From Candidatus Heimdallarchaeota archaeon B3_Heim (lineage in GTDB: Archaea > Asgardarchaeota > Heimdallarchaeia > Hodarchaeales > Hodarchaeaceae), in assembly GCA_003144275.1 (NCBI GenBank), contig NJBF01000013.1, positions 23,994 to 87,993 on the forward strand: 64,000 bases of DNA, given 5' to 3'. The position numbers and the translations under genes were made by a program. How positions within the stretch are numbered: the first letter of the stretch is position 1; the number at the start of each line of letters is the position of its first letter. Positions 28,780-38,530 of the stretch are shown here, piece after piece. Under the pieces are notes generated by a model. It was not told the origin of the DNA. It saw nothing but the letters and a program-made list of their open reading frames with translations, and did no database searches.

Positions 28780-31700
28780 ATGATTGAATTAGAATTCCAA
28801 GAATATGTTGAACAAATAAAAAAAACTCTAACAGCGCAGATCAAACTCGCTAATCAGGCGAGAAGTCTCAAATATGACCCATATTCTTCAATCGAATCAA
28901 TAATTACACCTTCATCAACTGATAATATTCTCGCCATATTAAACATACCTGGTTTAGAAAATTATCTTCCAGAGAAAATTAATCAGAACAGAAATCTTTT
29001 ACTCCTTGCGGCTGATGTAGCAAAACAAATTGTCAATGGAAGGTTCATAAAAAAACCCAAGGAACAGTTAATTTTACTAGCAATTCAAAGTTCATTTGTA
29101 ATTCTAAGTCGTGGGCAATGTTCAGTTCCGAAAGAATATGTACCCAAAGTGAGGATTGATCCTAAACAAAATTATTTGACACTTTTTTTTGCAAATACTA
29201 TTCGTTATGTTCCAGGTACCATAATTGGCCTTGCAATTCTAATTTCTGACTATCTTCGGGGCATTTTACATTTAAACCGCTTTCATTCAAGTCCTGATTC
29301 AATTGGACGATATGAAGAAGAATTAGAAATATTCCTCAAAATGAATGATCGGGTTTTTCAGTTCAATGTAGATCATGTAAGAGTATTTATACAAAATATT
29401 GGAGTAGAATTATCTAGTGAGCCTTATGAGAGAATAGAAGTTCAAAGATATCGAAATTTACCAAAACTGACTAATCACTTACGAATGGGGCTTTGTGTTA
29501 CCCTAGAACGAATACTTCACGACTTACAACCAATAATAATTCAAAAATTACAAGCTGGCATTCCCGAATGGGGATGGTTAGATAAATTACAATTTATCAT
29601 CCCAAAACAGAATAGAACATTCGGAACGGAAGATATTCGCAGTACTCAACCTCTCCTTTCCCAATCAAATCGAGCTGGTGGATTTAGACTAAGATATGGT
29701 GAATCAAGAATCACTGGTTTTGGCACTATTGGTATTCATCCTGTCACAATGGCGCTTACAGGTATTTTAACACCTGGATGTACTGTTCAATTAGATTTTT
29801 CTGATAAATTTTATGCGATAAATCCGGTTTCTTCCATAATGGGTCCACTTGTTGAACTAGAGGATGGATCGCTAAAGAGAATAAATTCATTAAATGAACT
29901 TCGCAAAATGAAGATTTCTACAAAACAAATTTGGGAAATGGGAGACATTTTAATGTCTACTTCAGATATCCCAATATCTACACTGATTATATTCTCTGCA
30001 TGGACGGAAGAATGGTGGAATCGGGAAATTAAAAGTGCCATTGCCACAAAAGAAGTTAATATTGCTGAAGTCTTGAAGTCGGGAAATCTCTCTGAAGGGG
30101 TATTGAATCAGATGCTCCATAAACCTCTAAACTATTATCCGACTTGGGATTTAGCCATTTTATTATCAAAAGCATTCGATATCCCACTCCACCCGAAATT
30201 TTCACTTAATTGGAACGAGATTGCAATAAGTGATTTTATTCTATTGGTACAAAAATTAAAAGCAAATCCTGATACTTCTCTTCATGTAGATGATGAAATT
30301 TTAAGAATAATTAAACAATTAGGCGCCTCATTTGAAATCATTGAGGAAAAAATCCATTCTGAGATTCTTAATCCTTTCTTTACAATATTTAAGCAGAAAT
30401 TCTCTAAAATGATGGAGATTTTGAAGGAAGATGTGGAAGAATTAACTGTAGAATTTCTTTGTCAAGAAATGCTTGAAATACCTGTTCGCTCGTTATGTTA
30501 CAGGAGGATAGGTTTTAAACTCATCAGAATAGAAAAAGCAGAGACAAGATTCACCAATCCCCCACACCACAGCTTATTTCCTTTAGGTAAACATGGAGGG
30601 CCCCAAAAAGATTTCTTTAAGGTGTCACAAGATACGAGTATTGAAATACGGGTAGCTGATCGTTATTGTATTTCCTGTAAAATTTATTCTTTCAAGGTGT
30701 ATTGTCCCGAGTGTAAACAAAAAACTGAACAAAAATATAGATGTCGTGAAGGACATACTTCTGATAATTCAATCTGTAGTCAGTGTGAGAAAAGAGCATA
30801 TCCTACGAAACCTAAAATGCTTAATATAAACGGAATGCTTAATTCTGGAATAAAAAAAGCAGGGTCTCCTGAAGTTAAAAAGGTTAAGGGGGTTTCATAC
30901 CTAGATAATACCTATGGAATTCCAGAGAATTTAATAAAAGGAATCTTGAGAGCTAAACATGGGTTATTTGTATTTAAAGATGGTACCACGAGATTTAACT
31001 ATACAAATAGTCCAATAAGGACTTTTACATCTAATGAAATAAGTACCTCTTTAGACGAAATTCAAAGACTTGGTTATTCTCATGATATCTATGGTGAAGA
31101 TCTAACGGATGAGGAACAATTAATCGAAATCTTTCCTTATGATATAATCATTAATAAAAAGGGGGCGAAATTCGTATTTGCGCAAAGTAAGTTTATAGAT
31201 GATGAATTAGCGTTTCAGTATAATTCTTCTCCTTATTATCGATTACAATCCTATGAAAATGTGATTGGATTATTAGTTGTGGGTATCTCCCCAACCTCAC
31301 AAGTCGGTGTTATAGGACGTATAATTGGATACTCAAAAAATAATGTTCTATTTGCTCATCCTCTTTGGCATCTTCTTAAATCTCGATCTTGTAATGGAGC
31401 TACTGATTCAATCACGCTACTACTGGATGTTCTACTTAACTTCTCTAGTGAATTTATACCTGCATCTCATGGAGGAGCCTTAGATATACCTTCGGTTATC
31501 AATTTAGTAGATAGCTGGGTAGATCTTTTAGATTACTCTAAACACAATATTTCGGTAATGAATCGTACATTTTATCAGGAAATACCATATAATCTAGAAC
31601 AAATCAACGTATTATCTTATGAAATTTCCTTACTTACATCACCAGAGGTAGCAGTTCAGACTTCCAATGATATATCCGCTTTTTCAATAGAGAATAAATT

Positions 31701-32121
31701 TATTGAGAAAAAAATTGTGGATCGGATAAATATCGCTCTTGAGAGCCTGCAAAGTATTCGAGGAGTAGAGGAAGGAAAATATGTTGATAATTTATTGATC
31801 AATGATTTTTTAATTAAGATAACATTGTCTATTTCACGTTTTTTTCAACAACCTGTCAGATGCAAATTATGTAAAACAACTTATAGGAGAGTTCCGTTAT
31901 CAGACAAGTGTCCAGTTTGTAATAATAAAACATTGGAGCTCACACTGTCAAAAGGATGGGTCCTCAGATATCTTCAAATAATAAACCAACTCTCTAATAA
32001 GTACTCCGCTGATTTGTCAGAATATACCAAATCTTGGATCAGGTATATCGAGTTAAACAAGAATCTCTTATTCGATGTAGGCCCACGGCCTACAACTCTT
32101 TTTTTTAACGACTCTACCTAA
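28780..32121 (+). CDS. PolD large-subunit (DP2) homologue with destroyed catalytic motif
   Basis: The 1113-residue protein aligns by eye along the length of archaeal DP2. Matching landmarks are an N-terminal IRY...GT segment near 147, AGGFRLRYGESRITGFGT (about 305), EEWWNREI, YYPTWDLAILLSKAF, a SLFPLG segment, two zinc sites (CISC...CPEC and CREG...CSQCEK near 631-671), FKDGTTRFNYT, VGVIGRIIGY and a C-terminal CKLC...CPVC. In DP2 the active site is a C-D-G-D-E-D motif; here residues 871-876 read CNGATD, so both catalytic aspartates of the motif are lost, and the usual GPIRSSGGT is NTIRYVPGT. The zinc sites are kept. It is therefore probably a non-catalytic paralogue or scaffold. It follows the pilus operon by 7 bases. 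Confidence 0.88.
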   Translation: MIELEFQEYVEQIKKTLTAQIKLANQARSLKYDPYSSIESIITPSSTDNILAILNIPGLENYLPEKINQNRNLLLLAADVAKQIVNGRFIKKPKEQLILLAIQSSFVILSRGQCSVPKEYVPKVRIDPKQNYLTLFFANTIRYVPGTIIGLAILISDYLRGILHLNRFHSSPDSIGRYEEELEIFLKMNDRVFQFNVDHVRVFIQNIGVELSSEPYERIEVQRYRNLPKLTNHLRMGLCVTLERILHDLQPIIIQKLQAGIPEWGWLDKLQFIIPKQNRTFGTEDIRSTQPLLSQSNRAGGFRLRYGESRITGFGTIGIHPVTMALTGILTPGCTVQLDFSDKFYAINPVSSIMGPLVELEDGSLKRINSLNELRKMKISTKQIWEMGDILMSTSDIPISTLIIFSAWTEEWWNREIKSAIATKEVNIAEVLKSGNLSEGVLNQMLHKPLNYYPTWDLAILLSKAFDIPLHPKFSLNWNEIAISDFILLVQKLKANPDTSLHVDDEILRIIKQLGASFEIIEEKIHSEILNPFFTIFKQKFSKMMEILKEDVEELTVEFLCQEMLEIPVRSLCYRRIGFKLIRIEKAETRFTNPPHHSLFPLGKHGGPQKDFFKVSQDTSIEIRVADRYCISCKIYSFKVYCPECKQKTEQKYRCREGHTSDNSICSQCEKRAYPTKPKMLNINGMLNSGIKKAGSPEVKKVKGVSYLDNTYGIPENLIKGILRAKHGLFVFKDGTTRFNYTNSPIRTFTSNEISTSLDEIQRLGYSHDIYGEDLTDEEQLIEIFPYDIIINKKGAKFVFAQSKFIDDELAFQYNSSPYYRLQSYENVIGLLVVGISPTSQVGVIGRIIGYSKNNVLFAHPLWHLLKSRSCNGATDSITLLLDVLLNFSSEFIPASHGGALDIPSVINLVDSWVDLLDYSKHNISVMNRTFYQEIPYNLEQINVLSYEISLLTSPEVAVQTSNDISAFSIENKFIEKKIVDRINIALESLQSIRGVEEGKYVDNLLINDFLIKITLSISRFFQQPVRCKLCKTTYRRVPLSDKCPVCNNKTLELTLSKGWVLRYLQIINQLSNKYSADLSEYTKSWIRYIELNKNLLFDVGPRPTTLFFNDST

Positions 32122-32284
32122 AGAAAGTTTATCCACAGAAATAATTGATCCGGTGTATAATTGGAATTCGATTTTATGCAAAAGCTTTTTTAGGTAGAGA
32201 GTCTTCAGTAATTAGAATCTATCGCTCATTCTAGACTATACTATGCGAGAGATTGAACAATTGCGTTTATAGGTGATTTTCTAA

Positions 32285-32881
32285 ATGACCAATGACCAAG
32301 AAGAAGTATTAGTGGGAGCGTTAATAAAAGGCCCAATTATTTCCATGTCAAGTAATCTCCCCATCACAGAAGCCGCAAAACTAATGAAAAATCATCAAGT
32401 CGGTTCTGTCATAATAAAAGATGAAGATATTGTCGGAATTTTGACGAAAGGCGATATTATTCAAAGAGTCGTTGGTCGTGCATTAGATCCAGGCATTGTT
32501 CTTGCGGGAGATGCCATGAGCAAACCAGTTTGTTTTGTTTCCTCTGATGAGACTTTAGATGCCACGATACGTCATATGTCAAACCTAAAAATCGAACGTA
32601 TATTAGTAGTAGATGCTCAAGACTCGTCCAATGCATTAGGTATTGTTTCAACTAATGATCTTCTGACTTTTGCTCCAGAGTTGTTGGCTATTCATCGCGA
32701 GCAACAAATGATAATGGCTCAACCCAATTCTGAACTAACACCTCCCCATCTTCAAGGATTTTGTGATGATTGTGGTAACTATTCAGTTAATCTATCTACT
32801 GCCAATGGATATACTTTATGTAAGCAATGCATTGGTGATCAAACACGAGAAGATCATATCGATGATGATGAAATAATGTAA
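32285..32881 (+). CDS. CBS-domain pair protein with C-terminal zinc ribbon
   Basis: The 198-residue protein has two CBS motifs (about 12-65 and 75-135; VGSVIIKDEDIVGILTKGDII and IERILVVDAQDSSNALGIVSTNDLL) forming a Bateman module that usually binds adenine nucleotides. A short zinc ribbon follows (CDDCGNY near 160 and CKQC near 178). Such proteins act as small regulators; the partner is unknown. The gene converges on rqc2 with only 15 bases between stops. The 163-base gap upstream holds no RNA gene that I recognise. Confidence 0.8.
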   Translation: MTNDQEEVLVGALIKGPIISMSSNLPITEAAKLMKNHQVGSVIIKDEDIVGILTKGDIIQRVVGRALDPGIVLAGDAMSKPVCFVSSDETLDATIRHMSNLKIERILVVDAQDSSNALGIVSTNDLLTFAPELLAIHREQQMIMAQPNSELTPPHLQGFCDDCGNYSVNLSTANGYTLCKQCIGDQTREDHIDDDEIM

Positions 32882-32896
32882 TATTTGGTTTCGTCC

Positions 32897-34927
32897 TTAT
32901 TTTATTGTATTCTCAACATTGAATATTGTGGAATTATGAGGAACAGCCTGTACAATTTCATTAAGGTCAAGAGCTTTTAATTTCGCCTTTTGCTCTGCGG
33001 TTGTAACTTTCTTCAGAAATATCTTTTGAATTTGTTTCGCAATTTTACCTTTCGTTTCATTTCCAGGTTTTATCATGACTACAATAGGACTATGTTTAGA
33101 CACCTGCTCTGGAGATCCATAGATAACTTTAATATTAAATTCGCTTTCTTGGTATCCAATAGCAAGCTCTAGAACTGTTCCACGAACATAACTTCTTTTT
33201 CCCCTTACCATTATTCCTCCTTTTGGAATATATTCTCCGCTGGGAGCTGAAAAACCTACATTTTCTCCAAGAACATAATAAACATCAATTGCGGCATAAC
33301 CTGCTTTCCAAGCACTTGAAAAACTGGCTGCCATTCTAGCTGCGAGATGTAATTCTTCCTCAGATATTTCTTTATCACTACTCTCACGAATAATTACGGT
33401 GTATGGTGCACCCTGCACTTCTGCATGAAAAAAGAAGTCATCTTTCTTCATTCGTCTTTTAGCAATTTCATCATTTGTAGAGATATCTTTCCCACCGATA
33501 ATCAAGAATCCATTTGATGAAAATGTCCAATGATACTTCTCATACCAGTTTCTTTTCCGTCTTTTCAGAGTTATTGTATCAGCAACGGTTTGTTCATCTA
33601 TATTTTCATTTAGAGAATCAATTTTAGATTTAGTTTCTAATATCGCATTTTCTGCAGGGATCACTTTACGTCCTGCTTTTTTGGATCGTTTATAATAATT
33701 ACTAGCAATTTCTGTAGCATTCTGACGAAAATCTACCTCGATGATATCAAAACTAAGGTTAATCCTTATAGTTCCACGTTTAGGAGTGATTCCCTCAAAT
33801 ATTCGCGCGGATGATATGTTATTTTCCTTTGCTTGCTCTAATTTTCCTATTATTTCCTCCCACGTTACATTCTTTTTCCGGGCATTCATTATTGTCGAGA
33901 GTAATTCATCTATATCACTGAGGTGAAGATATATTGCATCTCCAATCTTTTTGTACAATATTTGTTTTTGTTTATGGTGATTTAAAATCTCCTGTTGAGA
34001 ATGAAGGACCTTTTCATGCTGTTCTCTCTTTCGTTGATAATTATTCAATCCTGGAGAGATTACAGGTGATTCATGTGAATAGAAAAAATCCAATGCACTC
34101 GAAAAAGATTCAAATTCCTTTATCTGGTAGGGATTTGATTTGAATGAAATGGGCTGAAAAGCTATCGGTCGCTCTTGAGAATCAATAGACACAGATGGTT
34201 CTAGTTCATCTAATTCTTGTGTGATCTCTTGAATAACTGAGATAATCTTCTCAATATCTTCTTCAGTTATTGTGCTACACATTTTAGTTTTAGGTATAAT
34301 AGCTCTGGCTAGTATTTCCTCCATTAATATACCTCCTCCACCAGTATTTCGTGCTAATACTCTGACAATCTCTTCTTCTGTATTGTTGGATGAACTGAGT
34401 ATTTTTTTGATTTCATCAGCTGGCATAGAAAGAATGGGTTGTCCTCTACTAGGAGGTAATGTAAATTCCTTTCCAGGTAATACATCTCTATGTCGCATCT
34501 TCCTATACCAAGAAGCAAAGATGACTTTGTTTTCATCTCCCACAACAACAAAGTTGGGTTTAGTTCCAAACAGTTCAACAATTACCTTATAGGTCTGCTT
34601 TCCCAAAAATTCAAATTCCACTAATCGGTCAAAATCGATTTGTTTAATGTTTTTAACTATTGCACCCTTAAGATGGGCTCTTAATGCTAATATCTTATCT
34701 TCAGGTCGTTCTGGTACATCATACTTGAATTCAGATATGTGAATTCGTGTACCTGGTTCAATTAATAAAAAAGGGGTTTTGTAAGGTCCCATTCCTTTAA
34801 GTTTGAGGAGAAAAAATCGGTCCGAACTATCACGATAGACATTATCCACTCTATATCCGATAATCCCCTGTAATTCATTTATGATGGCAAAGATATCCAA
34901 GCTGGACATTTGTTTCATGAGAGACAT
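32897..34927 (-). CDS. rqcH: Rqc2/NEMF-family ribosome rescue protein (NFACT)
   Basis: A 676-residue NFACT protein. The NFACT-N domain (about 1-200) has SSLDIFAIINELQ and a DFDRLVEF strand comparable to the conserved DR motif. Helix-hairpin-helix and long coiled-coil parts follow (about 290-420). The NFACT-R domain (about 465-570) contains WYEKYHWTFSSNGFLIIGG and DDFFFHAEVQGAPYTVI. Archaeal and eukaryotic relatives bind split large subunits and add C-terminal tails to stalled peptides. The length is full. The symbol follows usual archaeal naming. Confidence 0.9.
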   Translation of the reverse strand: MSLMKQMSSLDIFAIINELQGIIGYRVDNVYRDSSDRFFLLKLKGMGPYKTPFLLIEPGTRIHISEFKYDVPERPEDKILALRAHLKGAIVKNIKQIDFDRLVEFEFLGKQTYKVIVELFGTKPNFVVVGDENKVIFASWYRKMRHRDVLPGKEFTLPPSRGQPILSMPADEIKKILSSSNNTEEEIVRVLARNTGGGGILMEEILARAIIPKTKMCSTITEEDIEKIISVIQEITQELDELEPSVSIDSQERPIAFQPISFKSNPYQIKEFESFSSALDFFYSHESPVISPGLNNYQRKREQHEKVLHSQQEILNHHKQKQILYKKIGDAIYLHLSDIDELLSTIMNARKKNVTWEEIIGKLEQAKENNISSARIFEGITPKRGTIRINLSFDIIEVDFRQNATEIASNYYKRSKKAGRKVIPAENAILETKSKIDSLNENIDEQTVADTITLKRRKRNWYEKYHWTFSSNGFLIIGGKDISTNDEIAKRRMKKDDFFFHAEVQGAPYTVIIRESSDKEISEEELHLAARMAASFSSAWKAGYAAIDVYYVLGENVGFSAPSGEYIPKGGIMVRGKRSYVRGTVLELAIGYQESEFNIKVIYGSPEQVSKHSPIVVMIKPGNETKGKIAKQIQKIFLKKVTTAEQKAKLKALDLNEIVQAVPHNSTIFNVENTIK

Positions 34928-35226
34928 TAACTCCTGAGATAATTTACAGAGAATAGGTCTGAGTTACAGTTACCTTACGAGATAACTCCCAATTTCCTAA
35001 TATCTCTATTTTCAAGCAAAATCGTATAATTGAGATTTATGTTTTGTTAGATTAATGATTGAAAGAAATCGATTGGAGTTAATCTTATTGTCTTTCTCTG
35101 AATTGAATAAGTAATTTACATTGGATTTGTGAAGATTTATTAAGTGTGGTATGAAATTTGCATTATAATTGATAAGAGGGGAGAAATAGTCATATACATA
35201 GCATTTAGAAAAATGGACGGTCATAA
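34928..35226. other. AT-rich divergent intergenic region
   Basis: This 299-base region separates rqc2 from the membrane zinc-ribbon gene. It is very AT-rich and must hold both promoters. I see no RNA gene, repeat or hairpin of note. Confidence 0.35.
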
Positions 35227-35820
35227 ATGGCATCAACAGAGTCACGAACAAAAACCACGAATCCCCTAATTAATACCATATTAGTTATTTCTGTCGGTTT
35301 ATCAGCCTTAGAAATATCTCAGTTAATATTTGATCCTTCTAAAGCTGCAGCAATTACTTCTTTGAGATTTGATCATGTTTTTGCGAATATGTATCAAGGA
35401 ATGTTCTTGAGAGCAGAAACATTAACTTCATTCTGGTCGATATTAGTAGCATGGGCAATTTCAGGGATGGTAGCGGGTGTTAGAGCAAAACATGGCCTTT
35501 TAGGCGCAATAGCTGGATTCTTCGGAACTCTCTTAGGTTCAAGCCTTCTGCTGGTTGTTCATTTTGGAAGCGAGACAAATGTGACAATCGCAAATGAGTT
35601 CATTTTTGGTGTGGTTGCTTCCACCCTTGTCGCCTGTATCGCAGCATATGCAACAGGAACAGCTACAAAACCCAAGAAGGCATCTGTTAAATATAAAAAG
35701 ACAAGAAAAGCGTGGGATGCATCAAAAACAAAAGATGTATGGATGTGTAGCAGGTGTGGTCAGAAAATACCCCCAGGAGCATTTACCTGTCCCAATTGTG
35801 GGGAACCTGTTATCGAATAA
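35227..35820 (+). CDS. Membrane protein with C-terminal zinc ribbon
   Basis: The 197-residue protein has about four hydrophobic segments (about 14-35, 75-95, 96-118, 130-150, one of them Gly-rich: GLLGAIAGFFGTLLGSSLLL). A basic linker and a zinc ribbon CSRCGQKIPPGAFTCPNCG (near 173-191) follow. The ribbon type is common at the ends of archaeal membrane proteins. The function is unknown, and no neighbour clarifies it. Confidence 0.65.
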   Translation: MASTESRTKTTNPLINTILVISVGLSALEISQLIFDPSKAAAITSLRFDHVFANMYQGMFLRAETLTSFWSILVAWAISGMVAGVRAKHGLLGAIAGFFGTLLGSSLLLVVHFGSETNVTIANEFIFGVVASTLVACIAAYATGTATKPKKASVKYKKTRKAWDASKTKDVWMCSRCGQKIPPGAFTCPNCGEPVIE

Positions 35821-35854
35821 AAAGAAGGAAATTGATAAAAAAGAAGAATGTTAT

Positions 35855-36382
35855 TCACATTATTCTCTTTTGTCTTAGATCTTCTAATTTCTCACTTATT
35901 GAGTCGATTTCTTCTGATAATTGAATCAGAACCGAATCCAATTCACGAAACTTTCTATTCTCAACCACAGTAAGAAGATCTTTTACAACAGTCCCTAATT
36001 CATTAGATCGAAGGGATTTATGAGCATTCCGAACTGTGGGTTCCATATGCTTTAGTATATCAATAATTTCTCCTGATAATTGTGTAGCTTGGCTTGGTAG
36101 TGAACTTTCCATAATTTCGATTCCAGAGATTTCTGCGAGGAGATCTGTTAGATCCCAATACCTCTCTCTTAGTTCATCGATAATGACACCGATTCGTTTA
36201 AATCTTTGTTTTTTATCTAAACCATCATCCGAACTTCCATTAGCATCAGCTAATTTGGAAGCGTGGGTGCGTAACTCTTCATAAAAATCTGAAGAGAGAG
36301 CACGTCTGTCCTCAATTTCACGCACCATTCGATTCATTTCAGAATAAATAGAAGTAGAGGTGCGATATTCGGTGTTGTTCAA
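35855..36382 (-). CDS. Predicted coiled-coil protein, function unknown
   Basis: The 175-residue protein is almost wholly helical, with Leu/Glu/Arg heptads from residue 10 to the end (MNRMVREIEDRRALSSDFYE, LIQLSEEIDSISEKLEDLRQ). It has no signal peptide, membrane helix or catalytic motif. I do not recognise the family. It converges with the membrane zinc-ribbon gene. Upstream is the 860-base gene-free region. Confidence 0.6.
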   Translation of the reverse strand: MNNTEYRTSTSIYSEMNRMVREIEDRRALSSDFYEELRTHASKLADANGSSDDGLDKKQRFKRIGVIIDELRERYWDLTDLLAEISGIEIMESSLPSQATQLSGEIIDILKHMEPTVRNAHKSLRSNELGTVVKDLLTVVENRKFRELDSVLIQLSEEIDSISEKLEDLRQKRIM

Positions 36383-36739
36383 ACTTTTTCAGTCTCCTAT
36401 AAAGTGATTACAATTCCTTGTGTAAGAAATAACGGCCGTATCAAATCCGTTGAGTATTCGTTGTTAGTACTAGAAACACCGTAATAATACATGAAATGTA
36501 ATTCACTAGTGAGTAATAAGCTTTTCGAAAACTGAAATCGAATTCTTCAGAATTAATCGCCCCTTTTTTCATTAGGGGGCTATTTCGAGTTATAATCTTA
36601 TAAATTACCCTTCTCTACGTTTTATTACGGTTCTATTTGTTAAAATATCAACTATTTTAAGAAATAAGTAGTTTTAACTTAAGATTCCTTTCAATTTCCA
36701 TAGTGGAATAAAAATATTTATGAGGATTACAAGAAAAGA

Positions 36740-37062
36740 TTTTTCATGACTTGCTGATATGTGACTAACCATGACTATATTTGTCAGACAACGCAGTATA
36801 ACTGAGTTCTGGACAGGATGAGTCACGCATCCGCTATCCGGAAAAAACCAATTCAGCTTATGAATTCGTTTTCGAGGGACTACTTGTTACTAGGGGGTTA
36901 GCATTCTCTCTTGATTCCTCGAATTTCTGCAACCACTGGTCACACCTCCCTCGCCTTTGACGGGTAACTCGTCTAACGTAGTTACAAGGGAGGCCTTCCA
37001 GAAACATTGAGCTATCTTTTGTTCATCACCTCTGTTTCTTCAGGTTTTGAGGGGAGGAGCCT
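36740..37062 (+). ncRNA. Candidate structured RNA in a long gene-free region
   Basis: The gap 36383-37242 has no credible ORF. Within it 36781-37080 is about 45% G+C by hand count, well above its flanks. A nested hairpin pairs CCTCCCT (36945-36951) with AGGGAGG (36987-36993) and inside it GTAACT (36964-36969) with AGTTAC (36980-36985). A second hairpin pairs GGATG (36816-36820) with CATCC (36828-36832). A TATA-like AAAATATTTATG near 36710 and a T-run after GGAGGAGCC near 37052 suggest plus-strand limits. Size would suit SRP RNA or RNase P RNA, but I could not find their signature motifs. The rest of the gap shows only a GCCCC/GGGGC hairpin near 36561-36583. Confidence 0.4.
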
Positions 37063-37242
37063 TTTTAAGATTTTCAGAGAGAGAGTAAGGTGATAATGAG
37101 AAAATATATTTATCGGAAAAAATTGGTCATATTAAAGGAAAACCATTTGTAGGAGTGATTAGTTATGTTCACTCATTACGTCTAAATATCATTGGGGATT
37201 TAGAATAGAATTCTTAAACTACTTCAATTATAGGTTGTTATT

Positions 37243-38517
37243 ATGGATGCAATAGTTTTAACCGCTGGGAAGGGTACACGTCTTTTACCACTGACAAAAC
37301 ATTTACCTAAACCATTGTTTCCAATCGCAGGGAAACCATTACTTTGCAATATTCTGGACTCATTTAGTGAAAAGATTTCCCGTGTGATAATTGTTGTTGG
37401 GCATGAAAAAAAACAAATCATAGCGAGAATAAATAAGGAATCCTATCCATTTGAAATAGTCTGGGTAACCCAAAAGGAGCAAAAAGGAACTGGTCATGCT
37501 ATCCAACTGTGTAAACATCTTGTTACCTCAAATCCGTTTTTTATGATGTATGGTGATATATTTACAAGTCGAACTACTATCCAAAACATCATTAATTATC
37601 CTCTGTCTACAAAAAATGTAAATGGTGTTATAGCCACTTTTGAAGTAGATGCACCAGAGAAGTATGGGTGTTTAGAAACCATTAATGAGAAACTGGTTCA
37701 TATTTGGGAAAAACAACCTGATCCACCAAGTCGTTTCATCAATGCAGGATTGATGATCATACCTGAAGAGATTTTCACAATTTTAGAGAAATTAGAGGAA
37801 TCAGATCGAGGGGAAATTGAACTGACAGATGGAATTAATAAATTAGTACAAGCTGGTAAGCCCTTTGGTTTTTATGAAATTGATGATTATTGGATAGATA
37901 CTGGGTACCCCTGGGATTTACTTTCAGCAAATGCACTTGGACTAAAACAAATACGCCGTGACTCTAAAATTTTGCCAGTAGCAGGTGTGACAATAGAAGG
38001 TCCTGTGGAAATTTCTGACTCGGCAGTCTTACGTCCAGGAACGTTTATTCAAGGGCCTGTAGTTATTGATGAGGATGCAGTGGTTGGTCCAAACAGCTTT
38101 ATTCGATCTGGAACTTATATTGGGAAAAATGTTCGGATTGGTAATGCTGTGGAAATTAAAAATAGTATTATTCTTGATGGTACAACTATTGGTCATCTAT
38201 CCTATGTAGGTGATTCGATCATTGGGAGTATGTGTAATTTTGGTGCAGGGACTAAGGTTGCTAATTTAAAACTGGATAATGGACTGATTTCGATGCAAAT
38301 TCAAGGAAATCGGGTTGATAGTGGAAAAAGGAAATTAGGCACAATAATGGGAGATAATGTTAAAACAGGAATAAATGTTTCAATTATGCCTGGGATATGC
38401 ATTGGTGAGAACTCTCTTATTGGTGCACATACTCTTATATCTACTAATATTCCTCCAAACAGTCTTTCTTATTATGAACCCGAGACTGGTCGTGTAATCC
38501 TTAAAGAAAACAAGTAG
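37243..38517 (+). CDS. Bifunctional sugar-1-phosphate nucleotidylyltransferase/acyltransferase (GlmU-like)
   Basis: The N-terminal domain (about 1-235) opens LTAGKGTRLLPLTKHLPKPL, the nucleotidyltransferase signature, with MMYGDIF (metal-binding Asp) and DYWIDTGYPWDLL. The C-terminal 170 residues are left-handed beta-helix hexapeptide repeats (GPVVIDEDAVVGPNSFIRSG, NFGAGTKVANLKLDNG). The layout matches archaeal GlmU-like enzymes that make UDP-N-acetylhexosamines for glycans. Exact substrate is inferred. It is 13 bases upstream of the radical SAM gene, probably cotranscribed. Confidence 0.85.
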   Translation: MDAIVLTAGKGTRLLPLTKHLPKPLFPIAGKPLLCNILDSFSEKISRVIIVVGHEKKQIIARINKESYPFEIVWVTQKEQKGTGHAIQLCKHLVTSNPFFMMYGDIFTSRTTIQNIINYPLSTKNVNGVIATFEVDAPEKYGCLETINEKLVHIWEKQPDPPSRFINAGLMIIPEEIFTILEKLEESDRGEIELTDGINKLVQAGKPFGFYEIDDYWIDTGYPWDLLSANALGLKQIRRDSKILPVAGVTIEGPVEISDSAVLRPGTFIQGPVVIDEDAVVGPNSFIRSGTYIGKNVRIGNAVEIKNSIILDGTTIGHLSYVGDSIIGSMCNFGAGTKVANLKLDNGLISMQIQGNRVDSGKRKLGTIMGDNVKTGINVSIMPGICIGENSLIGAHTLISTNIPPNSLSYYEPETGRVILKENK

Positions 38518-38530
38518 GGTTAGAGTACGT

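Noticed and set aside
36740..37062. Identification of the structured region as SRP RNA or RNase P RNA
   Set aside because: The SRP helix 8 motif and the RNase P conserved regions were not found on either strand. Only a weak CAGAA...GCT resemblance exists near 37000, so the call was left as unnamed candidate RNA.
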